From Thalassospira lucentensis (GTDB lineage: Bacteria; Pseudomonadota; Alphaproteobacteria; Rhodospirillales; Thalassospiraceae), in contig NZ_JAATOV010000008.1 in assembly GCF_011806425.1 (NCBI RefSeq), forward strand, positions 62,001-126,000: a DNA stretch of 64,000 nucleotides, read 5' to 3'. Positions 17,578 through 27,689 of the stretch are shown here, in pieces. The notes under the pieces were generated by a model. It was not told the origin of the DNA. It made no database searches and saw nothing but the letters and a program-made list of their open reading frames with translations. Made by a program: the position numbers and the translations under genes. The stretch's first letter is position 1; each line of letters opens with the position of its first letter.

Positions 17578-18426
17578 ATGCAAGGATTTGGCGTGCATAC
17601 CAGCATGTGGACCATGAACTGGGACCGCGAAGGTGCTGAAAGAGCAATCCGTGCGGCATCGCACTACAAGATGGATTTCATCGAAATCGCATTGCTCAAT
17701 GCGCCGGCAGTTGATGCCGAACATAGCCGCAAGCTTCTTGAAGCTAACAATCTGCGTGCTGTTTGCTCATTAGGCCTGCCGGAGGAGGCATGGGCATCCG
17801 TTCATCCGGAAGCGGCGATTGAGCACCTGACCGTTGCGATCAAAAAGACTGCCGAAATCGGCGCCGAAGCCCTTTCGGGCGTGATTTACGGTGGCATCGG
17901 TGAACGTACCGGTGTTCCGCCAACGGAAAAAGAATATGACAACATCGCCCGCGTTCTGCAGGCGGCGGCCAAAGTGGCCAAAGAACATGGTATCGAACTG
18001 GGTGTTGAAGCGGTCAACCGTTATGAAAACCATTTGATCAACACTGCCAGCCAGGCCGTTGACATGATTGAGCGTGTCGGCGCCGACAACGTGTTTGTCC
18101 ATCTCGATACCTATCATATGAATATTGAAGAAAAGGGTGCTGCAAACGGCATTATCGAAGCTGGCGAGCACCTGAAATACATCCACCTGTCCGAAAGCGA
18201 CCGTGGCACCCCTGGCTATGGCAACTGCCCATGGAATGAAATCTATGCCGCATTGGCCGCCATCAACTTCAAAGGTGGTCTTGCAATGGAAAGCTTCATC
18301 AATATGCCGCCAGAAATCGCTTATGGCCTGGCTGTATGGCGTCCTGTCGCAAAAGACGAGGAAGAAGTGATGGGCAATGGCCTGCCGTTCCTGCGTCACA
18401 AGGCTGAGCAATACGGATTGCTCTAA
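17578..18426 (+). CDS. Sugar phosphate isomerase/epimerase, tagatose/psicose 3-epimerase family
   Basis: A 282-residue TIM-barrel protein. The four metal ligands of D-tagatose/D-psicose 3-epimerase align exactly (E144, D177, H203 and E238, each eight residues before the Pseudomonas cichorii enzyme's), and E150 matches its substrate-binding Glu. The enzyme would interconvert ketoses at C3, so the operon probably imports and isomerises a ketose or a related rare sugar. The exact substrate is not known, and no kinase is encoded in the operon. Confidence 0.85.
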   Translation: MQGFGVHTSMWTMNWDREGAERAIRAASHYKMDFIEIALLNAPAVDAEHSRKLLEANNLRAVCSLGLPEEAWASVHPEAAIEHLTVAIKKTAEIGAEALSGVIYGGIGERTGVPPTEKEYDNIARVLQAAAKVAKEHGIELGVEAVNRYENHLINTASQAVDMIERVGADNVFVHLDTYHMNIEEKGAANGIIEAGEHLKYIHLSESDRGTPGYGNCPWNEIYAALAAINFKGGLAMESFINMPPEIAYGLAVWRPVAKDEEEVMGNGLPFLRHKAEQYGLL

Positions 18427-18495
18427 TAGCTTTCCGATCAGAAAGGCTGTTTGCAATCCGCCAATAGGGCTGAGGTCGCGTCAACCTTGCATAAA

Positions 18496-18526
18496 AAAAG
18501 CCGCCCAAATCAATTGGGCGGCTTTT
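18496..18526. terminator. Bidirectional terminator between the epimerase gene and glcB
   Basis: A perfect 13-bp inverted repeat (aaaagccgcccaa / ttgggcggctttt) with a 5-base loop and A/T flanks on both sides serves both converging transcripts. Confidence 0.88.
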
Positions 18527-18551
18527 GCTTTGTTTGACGGCTACCGCTGAG

Positions 18552-20744
18552 TTACGCGCCGTATTTGGCCTTGGCTTCGCGGCGGCGGGCATGCAAAACC
18601 GGCTCCGTATAGCCGTTTGGCTGCTCGCGGCCTTTAAAGACAAGATCACAGGCCGCCGCAAACGCGATGCTGTCATCAAAATTCGGTGCCATGTTCCGAT
18701 AGGTTGGATCGCCTTCATTCTGTTTGTCGACAACAGCGGCCATGCGTTTAAGCGTTTCCAGAACCTGTTCTTCGGTGCAAAGACCATGGTGCAACCAGTT
18801 TGCGATATGCTGGCTTGAAATGCGCAGCGTCGCACGGTCTTCCATCAGGCCAACATTATTGATGTCTGGCACCTTTGAACAGCCAACGCCGCTGTCGATC
18901 CAACGCACAACATAGCCAAGGATACCTTGCGCGTTATTGTCGAGTTCTTCTTGAATTTCGCTGGGCATCGGTTTCATGTCGCCAAGACGCGGGATCGACA
19001 GAATATCATCAAGGCTTGCACGTTCGCGTTTGCCGATTTCATCCTGTACGGCGCGCACATCCACCTGATGATAGTGAATGGCATGCAATGTGGCCGCGGT
19101 CGGTGACGGGACCCATGCGCATTTTGCGCCGGCTTTTGGATGGCCGATTTTGGCCTCCATCATTTCTGCCATGCGATCAGGTTTCGCCCACATGCCTTTG
19201 CCAATCTGGGCAACGCCCTTCATGCCGCACTGAAGTCCAACATCGACGTTCGCGTTTTCGTATGCTTCGATCCAGTATTGATCTTTCATCGCATCTTTTC
19301 GGACCATCGGGCCGGCTTCCATACTGGTATGGATTTCGTCGCCAGTCCGGTCCAAGAAGCCGGTATTAATGAAAACAACCCGGTCTTTGGCCGCACGGAT
19401 ACATTCCTTAAGGTTCACCGTTGTGCGGCGTTCCTCATCCATGATCCCGACTTTCAGCGTATGTTCGGGCAGATCAATGGCCTCTTCGACAAAGGCAAAC
19501 AGATCGTTGGTTAGTTCGACTTCTTCGGGGCCATGCATTTTGGGTTTAACGATATAAACGCTGCCATGGCGCGAATTGGCCAGTTCGTTTTTGCCTTCGA
19601 CGTCATGCTTGGCAATCAGGCTGGTCACCATGGCATCAAGGAACCCTTCGGGGACTTCGTTGCCATCGGCATCCAGAACCGCATCGGTCGTCATCAAGTG
19701 ACCGACATTGCGCACCAACATCAAGCTACGCCCAGGCAGGACAACCTCATGACCGTCGCAGCCCTGATAAGTCCGGTCTGGGTTAAGGCGACGGGTGATG
19801 GTTTTGCCATCCTTCTCGAACTTTTCTTCGAGCGTGCCTTTCATCAGGCCAAGCCAATTGCGATAGGCAAGGGTTTTGTCTTCGGCATCAACGGCGGCGA
19901 CTGAATCTTCGCAGTCCTGAATGGTTGTAACAGCCGATTCCATGATCACGTCGCAAACGCCCGCGGCATGTTCCTTGCCAATCGGGTGGGTCGGATCAAT
20001 ACGGATTTCGATATGCAGGCTGTGTTTGCGCAGCAGAATTTCCGTAAGAACACCGTCTTTTTCATTGTAACCATGGAACTGCGAAGGCAGGACAAGCGCG
20101 CTTTCGCTGCCATCGGCCAAGGTCATGACCAATGTCCACCAGCCCGCACCGTCATCACGCACTTCGTATTTGGTGACGTCCGCGTGGCTGCCCGTGGCAA
20201 GTGGGGCTGCTTCATCAAGGAAGTTTGCCGCATAGGCAACAACCGCTGCACCGCGTTTGGGGTTAAATTCCTTGGTCTTTTCTTTGCCGTCGGCCTCGTC
20301 AATAACGTCAGTGCCATACAGCGCGTCATAAAGACTGCCCCAACGCGCATTTGCCGCGTTCAACGCGTAGCGCGCATTCATCACCGGCACAACAAGCTGC
20401 GGTCCGGCCACGCGGGCAATTTCCGGATCAACATTGGTGGTGCTGATGTAAAAATCATCGCCTTCCGGCAAAAGATAGCGAATCTCGGTCAGGAAGTTCT
20501 TATAGGCCGCAGGGTCGCGTGCCTGATCCTGACGCGACAGGTGCCATTCATCGATCTTGGCCTGAAGCTCATCACGTTTTGCCAGAAGTGCTTTGTTGCG
20601 TGGTCCCAGCTCAGTGACGAGTTTTTCAAACGACGCCCAGAACTGGTCGGCATTGATACCGGTTCCGGGGATAACTTCGTTGGCAATCAAATCATGCAAA
20701 ACCGTTGCAATCTGAAGGCCACCTTTTTGGATGCGTTGGGTCAT
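18552..20744 (-). CDS. glcB: Malate synthase G
   Basis: A 730-residue cytosolic enzyme that condenses glyoxylate and acetyl-CoA to malate. Start 20744 gives the canonical [13 protein letters not shown], and the length is close to the usual 723. The conserved [19 protein letters not shown] block carries the catalytic Asp, and [14 protein letters not shown] carries the active-site Arg. No isocitrate lyase gene is nearby, so it may serve glycolate/glyoxylate metabolism. It ends at a terminator shared with the sugar operon. Confidence 0.95.
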   Translation of the reverse strand: MTQRIQKGGLQIATVLHDLIANEVIPGTGINADQFWASFEKLVTELGPRNKALLAKRDELQAKIDEWHLSRQDQARDPAAYKNFLTEIRYLLPEGDDFYISTTNVDPEIARVAGPQLVVPVMNARYALNAANARWGSLYDALYGTDVIDEADGKEKTKEFNPKRGAAVVAYAANFLDEAAPLATGSHADVTKYEVRDDGAGWWTLVMTLADGSESALVLPSQFHGYNEKDGVLTEILLRKHSLHIEIRIDPTHPIGKEHAAGVCDVIMESAVTTIQDCEDSVAAVDAEDKTLAYRNWLGLMKGTLEEKFEKDGKTITRRLNPDRTYQGCDGHEVVLPGRSLMLVRNVGHLMTTDAVLDADGNEVPEGFLDAMVTSLIAKHDVEGKNELANSRHGSVYIVKPKMHGPEEVELTNDLFAFVEEAIDLPEHTLKVGIMDEERRTTVNLKECIRAAKDRVVFINTGFLDRTGDEIHTSMEAGPMVRKDAMKDQYWIEAYENANVDVGLQCGMKGVAQIGKGMWAKPDRMAEMMEAKIGHPKAGAKCAWVPSPTAATLHAIHYHQVDVRAVQDEIGKRERASLDDILSIPRLGDMKPMPSEIQEELDNNAQGILGYVVRWIDSGVGCSKVPDINNVGLMEDRATLRISSQHIANWLHHGLCTEEQVLETLKRMAAVVDKQNEGDPTYRNMAPNFDDSIAFAAACDLVFKGREQPNGYTEPVLHARRREAKAKYGA

Positions 20745-21044
20745 GTGTACTCTCACCAGACTTGGGACCGTCACGGGAACCGGCATGAAAAATTCTCAGG
20801 CCCGCGATAACGTTAGTCATAACAATACGGTCTGAAACCACGGTGGGTCCACAGCAGGTTTTATTATTTTGGGATGTTTTCCGCATTATGGAAGGCAGCC
20901 CAATGTGCCGACAGCCTGACTAAGTCCTGATAATTGCGTAACTTTCGCCGTCAAACGGTTGCTGGCGTTTCCTCATGGGACAGACCGTTGCCAACGGCCG
21001 CCACGGTTGGTTGGTGTATTGGTATGGCTTGATTAAGTGCTGAA
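20745..21044. other. Non-coding region upstream of glcB
   Basis: No coding sequence is visible here; it presumably holds the leftward glcB promoter. A perfect 13-base palindrome (ccgttgccaacgg, 20985-20997) is the only clear element, and its role is unknown. Confidence 0.5.
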
Positions 21045-21081
21045 ACGAAAATCGCTGGCGCGATGATGTCACGCCAGCGAT
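21045..21081 (-). terminator. Terminator after the MFS gene, placed just downstream of its stop
   Basis: A 10-bp perfect stem (atcgctggcg / cgccagcgat) with an 11-base loop. On the minus strand it is followed by TTTTC. It starts 7 bases after the MFS stop. Confidence 0.75.
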
Positions 21082-21087
21082 AGAGTC

Positions 21088-22551
21088 TTATTTCGTTTCA
21101 GGTTTTGTCTTTTCTTCGGATGCATCGGACGTTTTGTCCGTGTCGTCGTCCGTATCCGCGTCCTGATCCGTTACGGGATCTTCGACAACCTCTTCGACCG
21201 CGACATAGCCGTAATCATCCGGATGTGCGGTGCCATCAGGTGTTAAATAATCTTCCTCGTTATAGCCTGCCGGCTGTGTGGTTTCGGTGCTGCCTTCTTC
21301 ACCGTCTTCGACAAGTTCATCGGTGATCGGGGAAAGCTCAAACGCCATAGGGGTTGTGCGCGGTACAGCAACGAACTGACCTTGTTCCTCGATGGAGATA
21401 CGGCGACCAAAACCGGCACGGTAAATGGCAAATCCAGCAACCAAGGCACCAATCACGGAAAACATGAAAGGCAATGCCCATGGGCCAAAATGACCAATCG
21501 CACTTGATCCCAACAGCGGACCCGCCGCCGCAGACCCACCGTAAATAATCAACAGACCACCCGATGCGGGTACGATATCCTCTGGTTCGAGGTAGTCGTT
21601 CACATACGCAACAGCCAGCCCATAGATCGGCATAATGAAAACGCCGATAATACCGCCCCAAACTGTCAGATTGTCGCGGACCAAATTGGGAAGAACAAGC
21701 GGGATCAAACCGCAAATAACCAGCCCCAGCAACACAACGATCATCACGTATTGACGCGGTACAATGTCCGATATTTTACCAATCGGGAACTGCATGATCA
21801 TGCCGCCCAGAATGACAAAGAACATGAAGTACGCCACGCTTTGCGTGGTTAATCCAAGATCGGCGGCAAAAACGGGTCCAACACCATAAATGGCCCCGGA
21901 CAAAACACCCGCCCCGGATGCAGCGACAAATCCCAGTGGGGAAATCTTATATAGACGACGGAACGTCATGCGGTCGCCACTAACAGCTGAGGGCGGTGGT
22001 TGGCGGGTTAAGGCCAGTGGGACCAGTGACAGCGACAGCAAAACAGACGCGATGGTAAACAGCTCAAAGCTTCCGATCGGCGACATGTTCAGCAACAGCT
22101 GACCAATGGCAAGGCCGCCCAAAGATACGGTCATATAGATCGCGATTGTGCTGCCACGTGACGTATTGTCGGCTTGCTCATTCAGCCAGCTTTCGACCAC
22201 CAGATACAAACCCGAAAGACAAAGACCCGTCATGGCACGAAAAACGGCCCATGTGATCGGATCAACAAACACCGCATGCAGCAACGTGATCGCCGACCCG
22301 GTCGATGCCAGTGCCGCAAATGTCCGGATGTGGCCCACCCGGTTCACAAGGCTTGCGCCCCAGACAATCCCGGCGACAAAACCGATATAGTAGGACGCCA
22401 TGATGATACCGGTATAGACCGGTGCGAATCCTTCTGACGATGCACGCAGCGCCAACAGGGATGATTGCAAAGATGAACCGCTATTTAGCGCAAAGGCGGC
22501 AAAAAGCGTCGCAGACAATGCAATAATCAGGGCGACCGGCGAACGCGGCAT
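21088..22551 (-). CDS. MFS transporter, YcaD-like, with a long acidic C-terminal tail
   Basis: A 487-residue, twelve-segment major facilitator protein. The membrane part (about 1-390) resembles YcaD-type MFS carriers, including the ESWLNEQADNTSRG loop after segment 4. From about residue 400 it runs into a hydrophilic tail of about 85 residues rich in Asp, Glu and Thr (runs such as DQDADTDDDTD), which is not needed for transport and is unusual for the family. The substrate is unknown. It is divergent from the TAXI transporter. Confidence 0.75.
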   Translation of the reverse strand: MPRSPVALIIALSATLFAAFALNSGSSLQSSLLALRASSEGFAPVYTGIIMASYYIGFVAGIVWGASLVNRVGHIRTFAALASTGSAITLLHAVFVDPITWAVFRAMTGLCLSGLYLVVESWLNEQADNTSRGSTIAIYMTVSLGGLAIGQLLLNMSPIGSFELFTIASVLLSLSLVPLALTRQPPPSAVSGDRMTFRRLYKISPLGFVAASGAGVLSGAIYGVGPVFAADLGLTTQSVAYFMFFVILGGMIMQFPIGKISDIVPRQYVMIVVLLGLVICGLIPLVLPNLVRDNLTVWGGIIGVFIMPIYGLAVAYVNDYLEPEDIVPASGGLLIIYGGSAAAGPLLGSSAIGHFGPWALPFMFSVIGALVAGFAIYRAGFGRRISIEEQGQFVAVPRTTPMAFELSPITDELVEDGEEGSTETTQPAGYNEEDYLTPDGTAHPDDYGYVAVEEVVEDPVTDQDADTDDDTDKTSDASEEKTKPETK

Positions 22552-22994
22552 GGTGTCCTCAACAATATTCTGGTGATGCAGGGGTAAGCCTGCAGTAAAG
22601 GTGCGACCGCTATCAGATACGACAACGTATTGAGCTCAAACGATTAACAGCGTGTCAGAAGCTCAACGTCACCTCGTAAGTTATGTTCCCGCAGTAAGCG
22701 ATTGCACCCTTTAAGCGCGAAGCTTGGCCGCGAACAGCGTCCGTTTTGCACAACTGCCATGTGAAAACAAGCCCGTACGTAATGAGAATTTCACCACGCC
22801 GGGGCGGCAAATACGCATAAGCACCTTGACCTTCACATGCGTGATGCTTTCTATGGCGAAGAAATTAGTTCATTTTTGCCAAAACCGCCCCGTATCGGGG
22901 TTGGATTTTGCGTTTATCGGACCAGTGAACGGGGCGCTTTTAAGTTCGGCATTCAAAGCTGACAAGCAATCCTATTACCCAAGGGGAGGAAACC
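22552..22994. other. Divergent non-coding region between the MFS and TAXI genes
   Basis: No supported gene. A 10-base palindrome (ttgagctcaa) lies at 22630-22639. A short GC hairpin with the core ccccg-tat-cgggg (about 22883-22904), followed by GGATTTT, could be a leader structure in the rightward transcript. A strong ribosome site, GGGGAGGA, ends the region. Confidence 0.5.
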
Positions 22995-23957
22995 TTGAAA
23001 ATTTTGCGAACACTCGGCGTGATGGCTGCCGGTATTATGGCTTTATCTGTTGCAACTGCTGCACAGGCCGAAACCCGCGTCACCCTTAAATCAGCGAAAG
23101 CCGCGTCGTCTTATTATCAGATGGCAGCACAGCTGGCCGAAGCAATGAAAATCGGAACCGATGGTGACGTGATCGTCACGGTCGAAGAAAGCCAGGGTTC
23201 AGTTCAGAACGTCATGGAAGCCATGGTCCGTTCCGGCAACTACGTGTTCACGTCCCCCCCCGGTTTGGTTGGATTGGCCCAACAGGGTAAAGGTCCGTTT
23301 GAGGGCCGACCGACGGAAAAATTTGAGGCTGTTCGCGCGCTGTTTCCAATCCCGTCACTGACCATGCATTTCGTCACCAGCCGTGAATCCGGTGTAACCG
23401 ATTTTGCAGGTCTTGAAGGCAAAACCATTCTTCTGGGTAAAGGGTCCTTTGGCGCGCGTGAAGGCGAAAAGTACCTCAAGCTGTTTGGTCTTGATGACAA
23501 GGTCAAATTGGCTGATGCCGAACTTTCCAACGCGGTTGCGGCCCTTAAAAACGGTCAGATCGATGGGTTTGTGACGGCTGGCTCGTGGCCGGCCCCGAAC
23601 GTGATCGAAGCCGCGGCGGGTACGGATGTGAATATCCTATCCCTTTCGGATGATCAGCTTGCCCTGACCAAACGCGACAAGACGGTTATTCCGGCTGGCA
23701 CCTATAATGGTCAGGACAAAGACATCACCACCGCGTCGCTGTCGGTTGTTGCCTTTGCAACCACCCAGATGGATGACGATACGGCGTATGAACTGACCAA
23801 GGCATTTTGGGAGCAGAAAGCCAAAATGGGTGAAAGCTCATCCTGGTGGAATGGTGTGGACCCGGAAATGCTGGGCAATATTCCGGGTAAAATTCATCCC
23901 GGTGCGCTGCGCTACTACGCCGAAGCTGGCTTCCCGGTGCGTGACGATCAACGCTAA
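22995..23957 (+). CDS. TAXI-family TRAP transporter solute-binding protein
   Basis: A 320-residue periplasmic protein with a signal peptide (cleavage after AQA near residue 26) and the TAXI family fold, the solute receptor of TRAP transporters fused as DctQM. It begins with TTG; the strong GGGGAGGA site four bases upstream supports that start, and no ATG sits at the same spacing. TAXI ligands in characterised cases include glutamate, but the ligand here cannot be read. It is followed by a hairpin and the membrane protein. Confidence 0.85.
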   Translation: MKILRTLGVMAAGIMALSVATAAQAETRVTLKSAKAASSYYQMAAQLAEAMKIGTDGDVIVTVEESQGSVQNVMEAMVRSGNYVFTSPPGLVGLAQQGKGPFEGRPTEKFEAVRALFPIPSLTMHFVTSRESGVTDFAGLEGKTILLGKGSFGAREGEKYLKLFGLDDKVKLADAELSNAVAALKNGQIDGFVTAGSWPAPNVIEAAAGTDVNILSLSDDQLALTKRDKTVIPAGTYNGQDKDITTASLSVVAFATTQMDDDTAYELTKAFWEQKAKMGESSSWWNGVDPEMLGNIPGKIHPGALRYYAEAGFPVRDDQR

Positions 23958-23983
23958 GGCCTGATTGCCATCTCAATATGACA

Positions 23984-24012
23984 GGCCCGGCAAAACTGCC
24001 GGGCCGTTCTTT
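23984..24012 (+). terminator. Attenuating hairpin between the TAXI receptor and permease genes
   Basis: A perfect 9-bp stem (ggcccggca / tgccgggcc) with an AAAC loop is followed by GTTCTTT. The T-run is weak, which fits partial read-through into the permease gene. Confidence 0.65.
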
Positions 24013-24044
24013 ATTCAATCTTCATACGAAAAAACTGATCAAAC

Positions 24045-25811
24045 ATGTCGGCCATGTCTCGCCCTTTCTGGATTATCCTTGGTGCAATTTCGATTGCATT
24101 TCACCTATGGCTGATTTTCTCAGGCCTCGTTCCCAATCTTGTCAGCCGCCCGATCCATATGGCGCTGGCATTGCCATGGGCGTTGATCTTTGTCGCCAAA
24201 ACCCGCGCGCAGCAGGTTTCAGGCGCGATATTGACCGTCATTGGGCTTTTGGGATGTGGTTGGATTGTCTTTAACCATGCCGCTCTTGCCGATCAGTATG
24301 GTTTCCTGATGGGCAATGATCAGATTGCGATTTCAGCCGTTCTGTTGGTCATTGTCCTTGAAATGGCGCGTCGTGCAATTGGTTGGCCTTTGCCATTGGT
24401 CGCAAGTCTTGCACTGCTTTATGCGCTGTTTGGTGAATATGTCCCGGGCGAGTTTGGCCATCCGGGGCTTCCGGTGGAAAGCATGCTGGGCACCTTGACC
24501 ATCGCCGAAGGCGGCCTTTGGGGCAGTTTGACCGGTGTTTCAGTCAGCATTGTTTCGATCTTTGTGATTTTTGGCGCTGTTTTGAACGGCGGTGAAGCCG
24601 GGCAGGGCTTTATGAATGTTGCCGGTGCGGCTGCTGGGCGTCTTAAGGGCGGTGCGGCAAAGGTATCTGTGGTGTCATCGGCTTTGTTTGGTTCTATTTC
24701 CGGGTCGGCATCGGCAAATGTTGCATCCACCGGCGCCATCACCTTGCCCGCGATGACCCGTCTTGGGTATCCCAAACGTCTTGCTGCCGCGGTCGAAGCG
24801 GTGGCATCTTCTGGTGGCCAGATCATGCCACCTTTGATGGGGGCAGGGGCCTTTGTCATGGTTGAACTGACCGGTCGCCCCTACGTCGATATTATGGTCG
24901 CAGCGACCTTACCGGCCTTTTTGTATTTCCTTGCGGTTTGGGTTGGGATCAATGCCTTTGCCATGCGGTTTGATCTTCCTGGTGTGCCAAAGGAAGACCG
25001 ACCGACAATGCACGCGGTTTTGATCACCTCGTGCTTCTTCCTTGTGCCGTTTACCATTTTGTTGTGGGGAATGTTCGGCGCGGGCTACACGCCGCAATAT
25101 TCCGCATGTTTGGCCCTGATTGTTGGGGCGGGACTGCTGTTTCTTGATGGTAATTTGTCGTTTGATCGGGCGCGCACCAAGGATCGGTTTATCGATGTGT
25201 GCCTGAATGCCGGACGGCAGGTGGCGATGATCGGGTCGATCATTCTCTGTGCATCAATTGTGATTGGTGTGCTGGGTCTGACCGGCCTTGGGGTAAAAAT
25301 CACGTCCTTGTTGCTGTCGGGCTCTGGCGGGATGCTTTGGCCCGCCTTGCTGTTGACCGCACTGGCCTGTTTGATTTTGGGCATGGAAGTGCCGACAACG
25401 GCGGCCTATGTGATTTGTGTGTCGGTTGCTGGACCGGCCTTGATCGAACTTGGCCTTGATCCGCTTCAGGCGCATTTGTTTATTTTCTGGTTTGCCCTGT
25501 TATCAACCATCACACCACCCGTGTGTGGCGCTGTTTTCATTGCAGCAGGCATGGTCGAAGAAAACTGGCTAAAGGTTGCAGGCACCGCGATGGCACTTGG
25601 TATCGGGCTTTATATCGTTCCGCTGGCCATGGTGGCGAATGCATCGCTTATTGATCTTGGTAATGATCCGCTTTGGGCGGTTGTTGCTGGCCTTAAAGTG
25701 GCGCTTGGCTTAACCGCCATTTCATATGGTCTGATTTCGCCGCGTTCGATATTGATCCGTGCTGGGCTTGTGCTGGCGGGTGGGGTTGCGATTTTCGCTG
25801 CTGGCGTTTGA
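24045..25811 (+). CDS. TRAP transporter permease, fused DctQ/DctM (4TM/12TM) protein
   Basis: A 588-residue inner-membrane protein. The N-terminal part has a small DctQ-like module with about four segments, and the rest is the DctM-like transport domain with the family block SGSASANVASTGAITLPAM near residue 220 and GGQIMPPLMGAGAFVM near residue 257. These mark the TRAP 4TM/12TM fusion that partners TAXI receptors. It uses an ion gradient, not ATP. An ATG three codons later is an alternative start. Confidence 0.9.
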   Translation: MSAMSRPFWIILGAISIAFHLWLIFSGLVPNLVSRPIHMALALPWALIFVAKTRAQQVSGAILTVIGLLGCGWIVFNHAALADQYGFLMGNDQIAISAVLLVIVLEMARRAIGWPLPLVASLALLYALFGEYVPGEFGHPGLPVESMLGTLTIAEGGLWGSLTGVSVSIVSIFVIFGAVLNGGEAGQGFMNVAGAAAGRLKGGAAKVSVVSSALFGSISGSASANVASTGAITLPAMTRLGYPKRLAAAVEAVASSGGQIMPPLMGAGAFVMVELTGRPYVDIMVAATLPAFLYFLAVWVGINAFAMRFDLPGVPKEDRPTMHAVLITSCFFLVPFTILLWGMFGAGYTPQYSACLALIVGAGLLFLDGNLSFDRARTKDRFIDVCLNAGRQVAMIGSIILCASIVIGVLGLTGLGVKITSLLLSGSGGMLWPALLLTALACLILGMEVPTTAAYVICVSVAGPALIELGLDPLQAHLFIFWFALLSTITPPVCGAVFIAAGMVEENWLKVAGTAMALGIGLYIVPLAMVANASLIDLGNDPLWAVVAGLKVALGLTAISYGLISPRSILIRAGLVLAGGVAIFAAGV

Positions 25812-25832
25812 CGATACCAAACATGAACACGC

Positions 25833-25869
25833 AAAAAGGCCGACAGGGAATAATCCTGTCGGCCTTTTT
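25833..25869. terminator. Terminator after the TRAP permease
   Basis: A perfect 15-bp stem (aaaaaggccgacagg / cctgtcggccttttt) with a 7-base loop lies 21 bases after the stop; the T-run on the plus strand and the A-run on the other make it bidirectional. Confidence 0.88.
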
Positions 25870-25944
25870 GTTTAACTTTTGGCATGCTTTTTATGACTTA
25901 GGTCCGACGCATTAGCGATCAGATCCATCTGTCATAAGGTAATG

Positions 25945-26136
25945 CTAGACCTTACCGCTACGCGGACCGGCAATAAGCCAGATGATCAGGCCCAAGATCG
26001 GCAGAAGCAGAACAAGGACGATCCAAAGTACTTTTGAGCCGGTGCTTGCACCGCTGCCCATAATATTAATGATCGCCCAGATATCAGCGATCAGGATAAT
26101 TAAGCCAAGTATCCCACCATATTCAAACATGTCCAA
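25945..26136 (-). CDS. Small two-segment membrane protein with a PLDc_N domain
   Basis: A 63-residue protein with two hydrophobic helices (about 8-28 and 36-57) and the PLDc_N hallmark of a W-I-V-L-V stretch with a Pro-containing second helix (KVLWIVLVLLLPILGLIIWL). This domain is the membrane anchor seen at the N-terminus of cardiolipin synthases, but the catalytic phospholipase D part is absent, as in many free-standing PLDc_N proteins. Function is unknown. It has its own transcription unit. Confidence 0.75.
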   Translation of the reverse strand: MDMFEYGGILGLIILIADIWAIINIMGSGASTGSKVLWIVLVLLLPILGLIIWLIAGPRSGKV

Positions 26137-26274
26137 ACCTCATTTATTAATTGCAACGGCATTCAGCACCGCGCTTGATCATGAAACGGCTTAGGACCTA
26201 ATTTGTTCCCTCATGACGAAACGCACTGGATAAATATGCGCCTAATGGTTGGGTTCGGCAATTGAATTTCGACT

Positions 26275-27459
26275 TTACGCAACCTGTCCTGCGGACCAGC
26301 CAGATGACCATGCCCACTGGAAGTTAAAGCCCCCAAGATGCCCTGTAACATCAACGACTTCGCCGATGAAATACAGGCCAGGGACCTTGCGGCATTCCAT
26401 GGTTTTCGAGGACAATTCGTTGGTATCAACCCCGCCTAGGGTGACCTCGGCGGTACGATATCCTTCTGTGCCATTTGGCATAACGGCCCACTGATTAACG
26501 TCCATTGCCAACTTCCGAAGTGCCTTGTCCCCGGTTTCGCCTATCGGGCGTTCCAGTTCATGGCGCGCGGCAATCAGTTGCGCCAAACGGTTTGGCAAAA
26601 TACGTGACAGAACCGTATGCACCGCTTGTTTGGGTGTTTCAGATTTGGCCGATTTTAAAACGTCAAACGCGTCTTCATCGGGGTTGAGGTTGACGACAAT
26701 GCCATCACCTTCATCGCAATAAGACGATATCTGCAAAATCGACGGACCTGACAGGCCGCGGTGGGTAAACAGCAACCCTTCGCGGAATTGCTTTTTGTTG
26801 CATTGAACCACCGCATCGACCGAAATCCCCGATAGCTGACCCATTTGGGCGCGAAGGTCGGGATCAAATGTCAACGGCACCAAAGCCGCACGGGTCGGGA
26901 TGATGTTCAGGCCAAACTGGCGCGCAATCTGATAGCCAAAACCGGTGGCACCGATTTTCGGGATTGAAAGCCCACCGCACGCCACGACAAGTGACTGACA
27001 GGTCCATTGCGCGCCGGTGCGTGTGGTAACGTCAAATCCGCCATCCTCGCGCGCGAGTATGTTGGAAATTTCGGTGTTCATACGGATGGTAACACCCGCG
27101 TCATCACATTCATCAAGCAGCATGTCGATGATCTGGAATGAGCTTTCATCACAGAAAAGCTGTCCCAGTGTTTTTTCATGCCAGCCGATGTTGTGGCGGT
27201 TCACCATTTCAACGAAATCATGCTGGGTATAGCGTTTAAGGGCCGATACACAGAACCGCTTGTTTTGCGAAATGAAGTTTTCCGGGCTGGTATGGATATT
27301 GGTGAAATTACACCGCCCGCCCCCGGAAATACGGATCTTTTCGGCAGGCTTATCGGAATGATCGACCACAACGACAGATCGGCCGCGTTTGCCAGCTTCG
27401 ATGGCACACATAAGGCCCGCAGCACCCGCACCGATTACAAGGACTTCAATCTTTTTCAC
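26275..27459 (-). CDS. BaiN/HI0933-family NAD(P)/FAD-dependent oxidoreductase
   Basis: A 394-residue flavoprotein. The N-terminal GAGAAGLMCAIEAGKRG Rossmann motif binds FAD, followed by the family's SGGGRCNFTN segment near residue 45 and the C-terminal GEVVDVTGHLGGFNFQWAW block. The substrate is unknown; annotated relatives include aminoacetone oxidase and the bile-acid enzyme BaiN. It is a single gene, divergent from the next membrane protein. Confidence 0.85.
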   Translation of the reverse strand: MKKIEVLVIGAGAAGLMCAIEAGKRGRSVVVVDHSDKPAEKIRISGGGRCNFTNIHTSPENFISQNKRFCVSALKRYTQHDFVEMVNRHNIGWHEKTLGQLFCDESSFQIIDMLLDECDDAGVTIRMNTEISNILAREDGGFDVTTRTGAQWTCQSLVVACGGLSIPKIGATGFGYQIARQFGLNIIPTRAALVPLTFDPDLRAQMGQLSGISVDAVVQCNKKQFREGLLFTHRGLSGPSILQISSYCDEGDGIVVNLNPDEDAFDVLKSAKSETPKQAVHTVLSRILPNRLAQLIAARHELERPIGETGDKALRKLAMDVNQWAVMPNGTEGYRTAEVTLGGVDTNELSSKTMECRKVPGLYFIGEVVDVTGHLGGFNFQWAWSSGWSAGQVA

Positions 27460-27689
27460 GCCGAACCAACCCGTTTGAATTTGTAAATAGTGCCCCGCTT
27501 ATACGGATAATCGCACGGTTTGTCAGTGCGCATAGGTGCAAGGCAGCAATGAAAACACCAAGTGTGCTATTCCTTGTTTTGCCAATTGATGAACGATGTT
27601 CGCAATTTCGAAACGCTTTTGATGGGATTCTAACGCCTTCGCAGGTATCGTGCGCAGATTATAAAATACGAAACAAAGGGATGGGGAAA

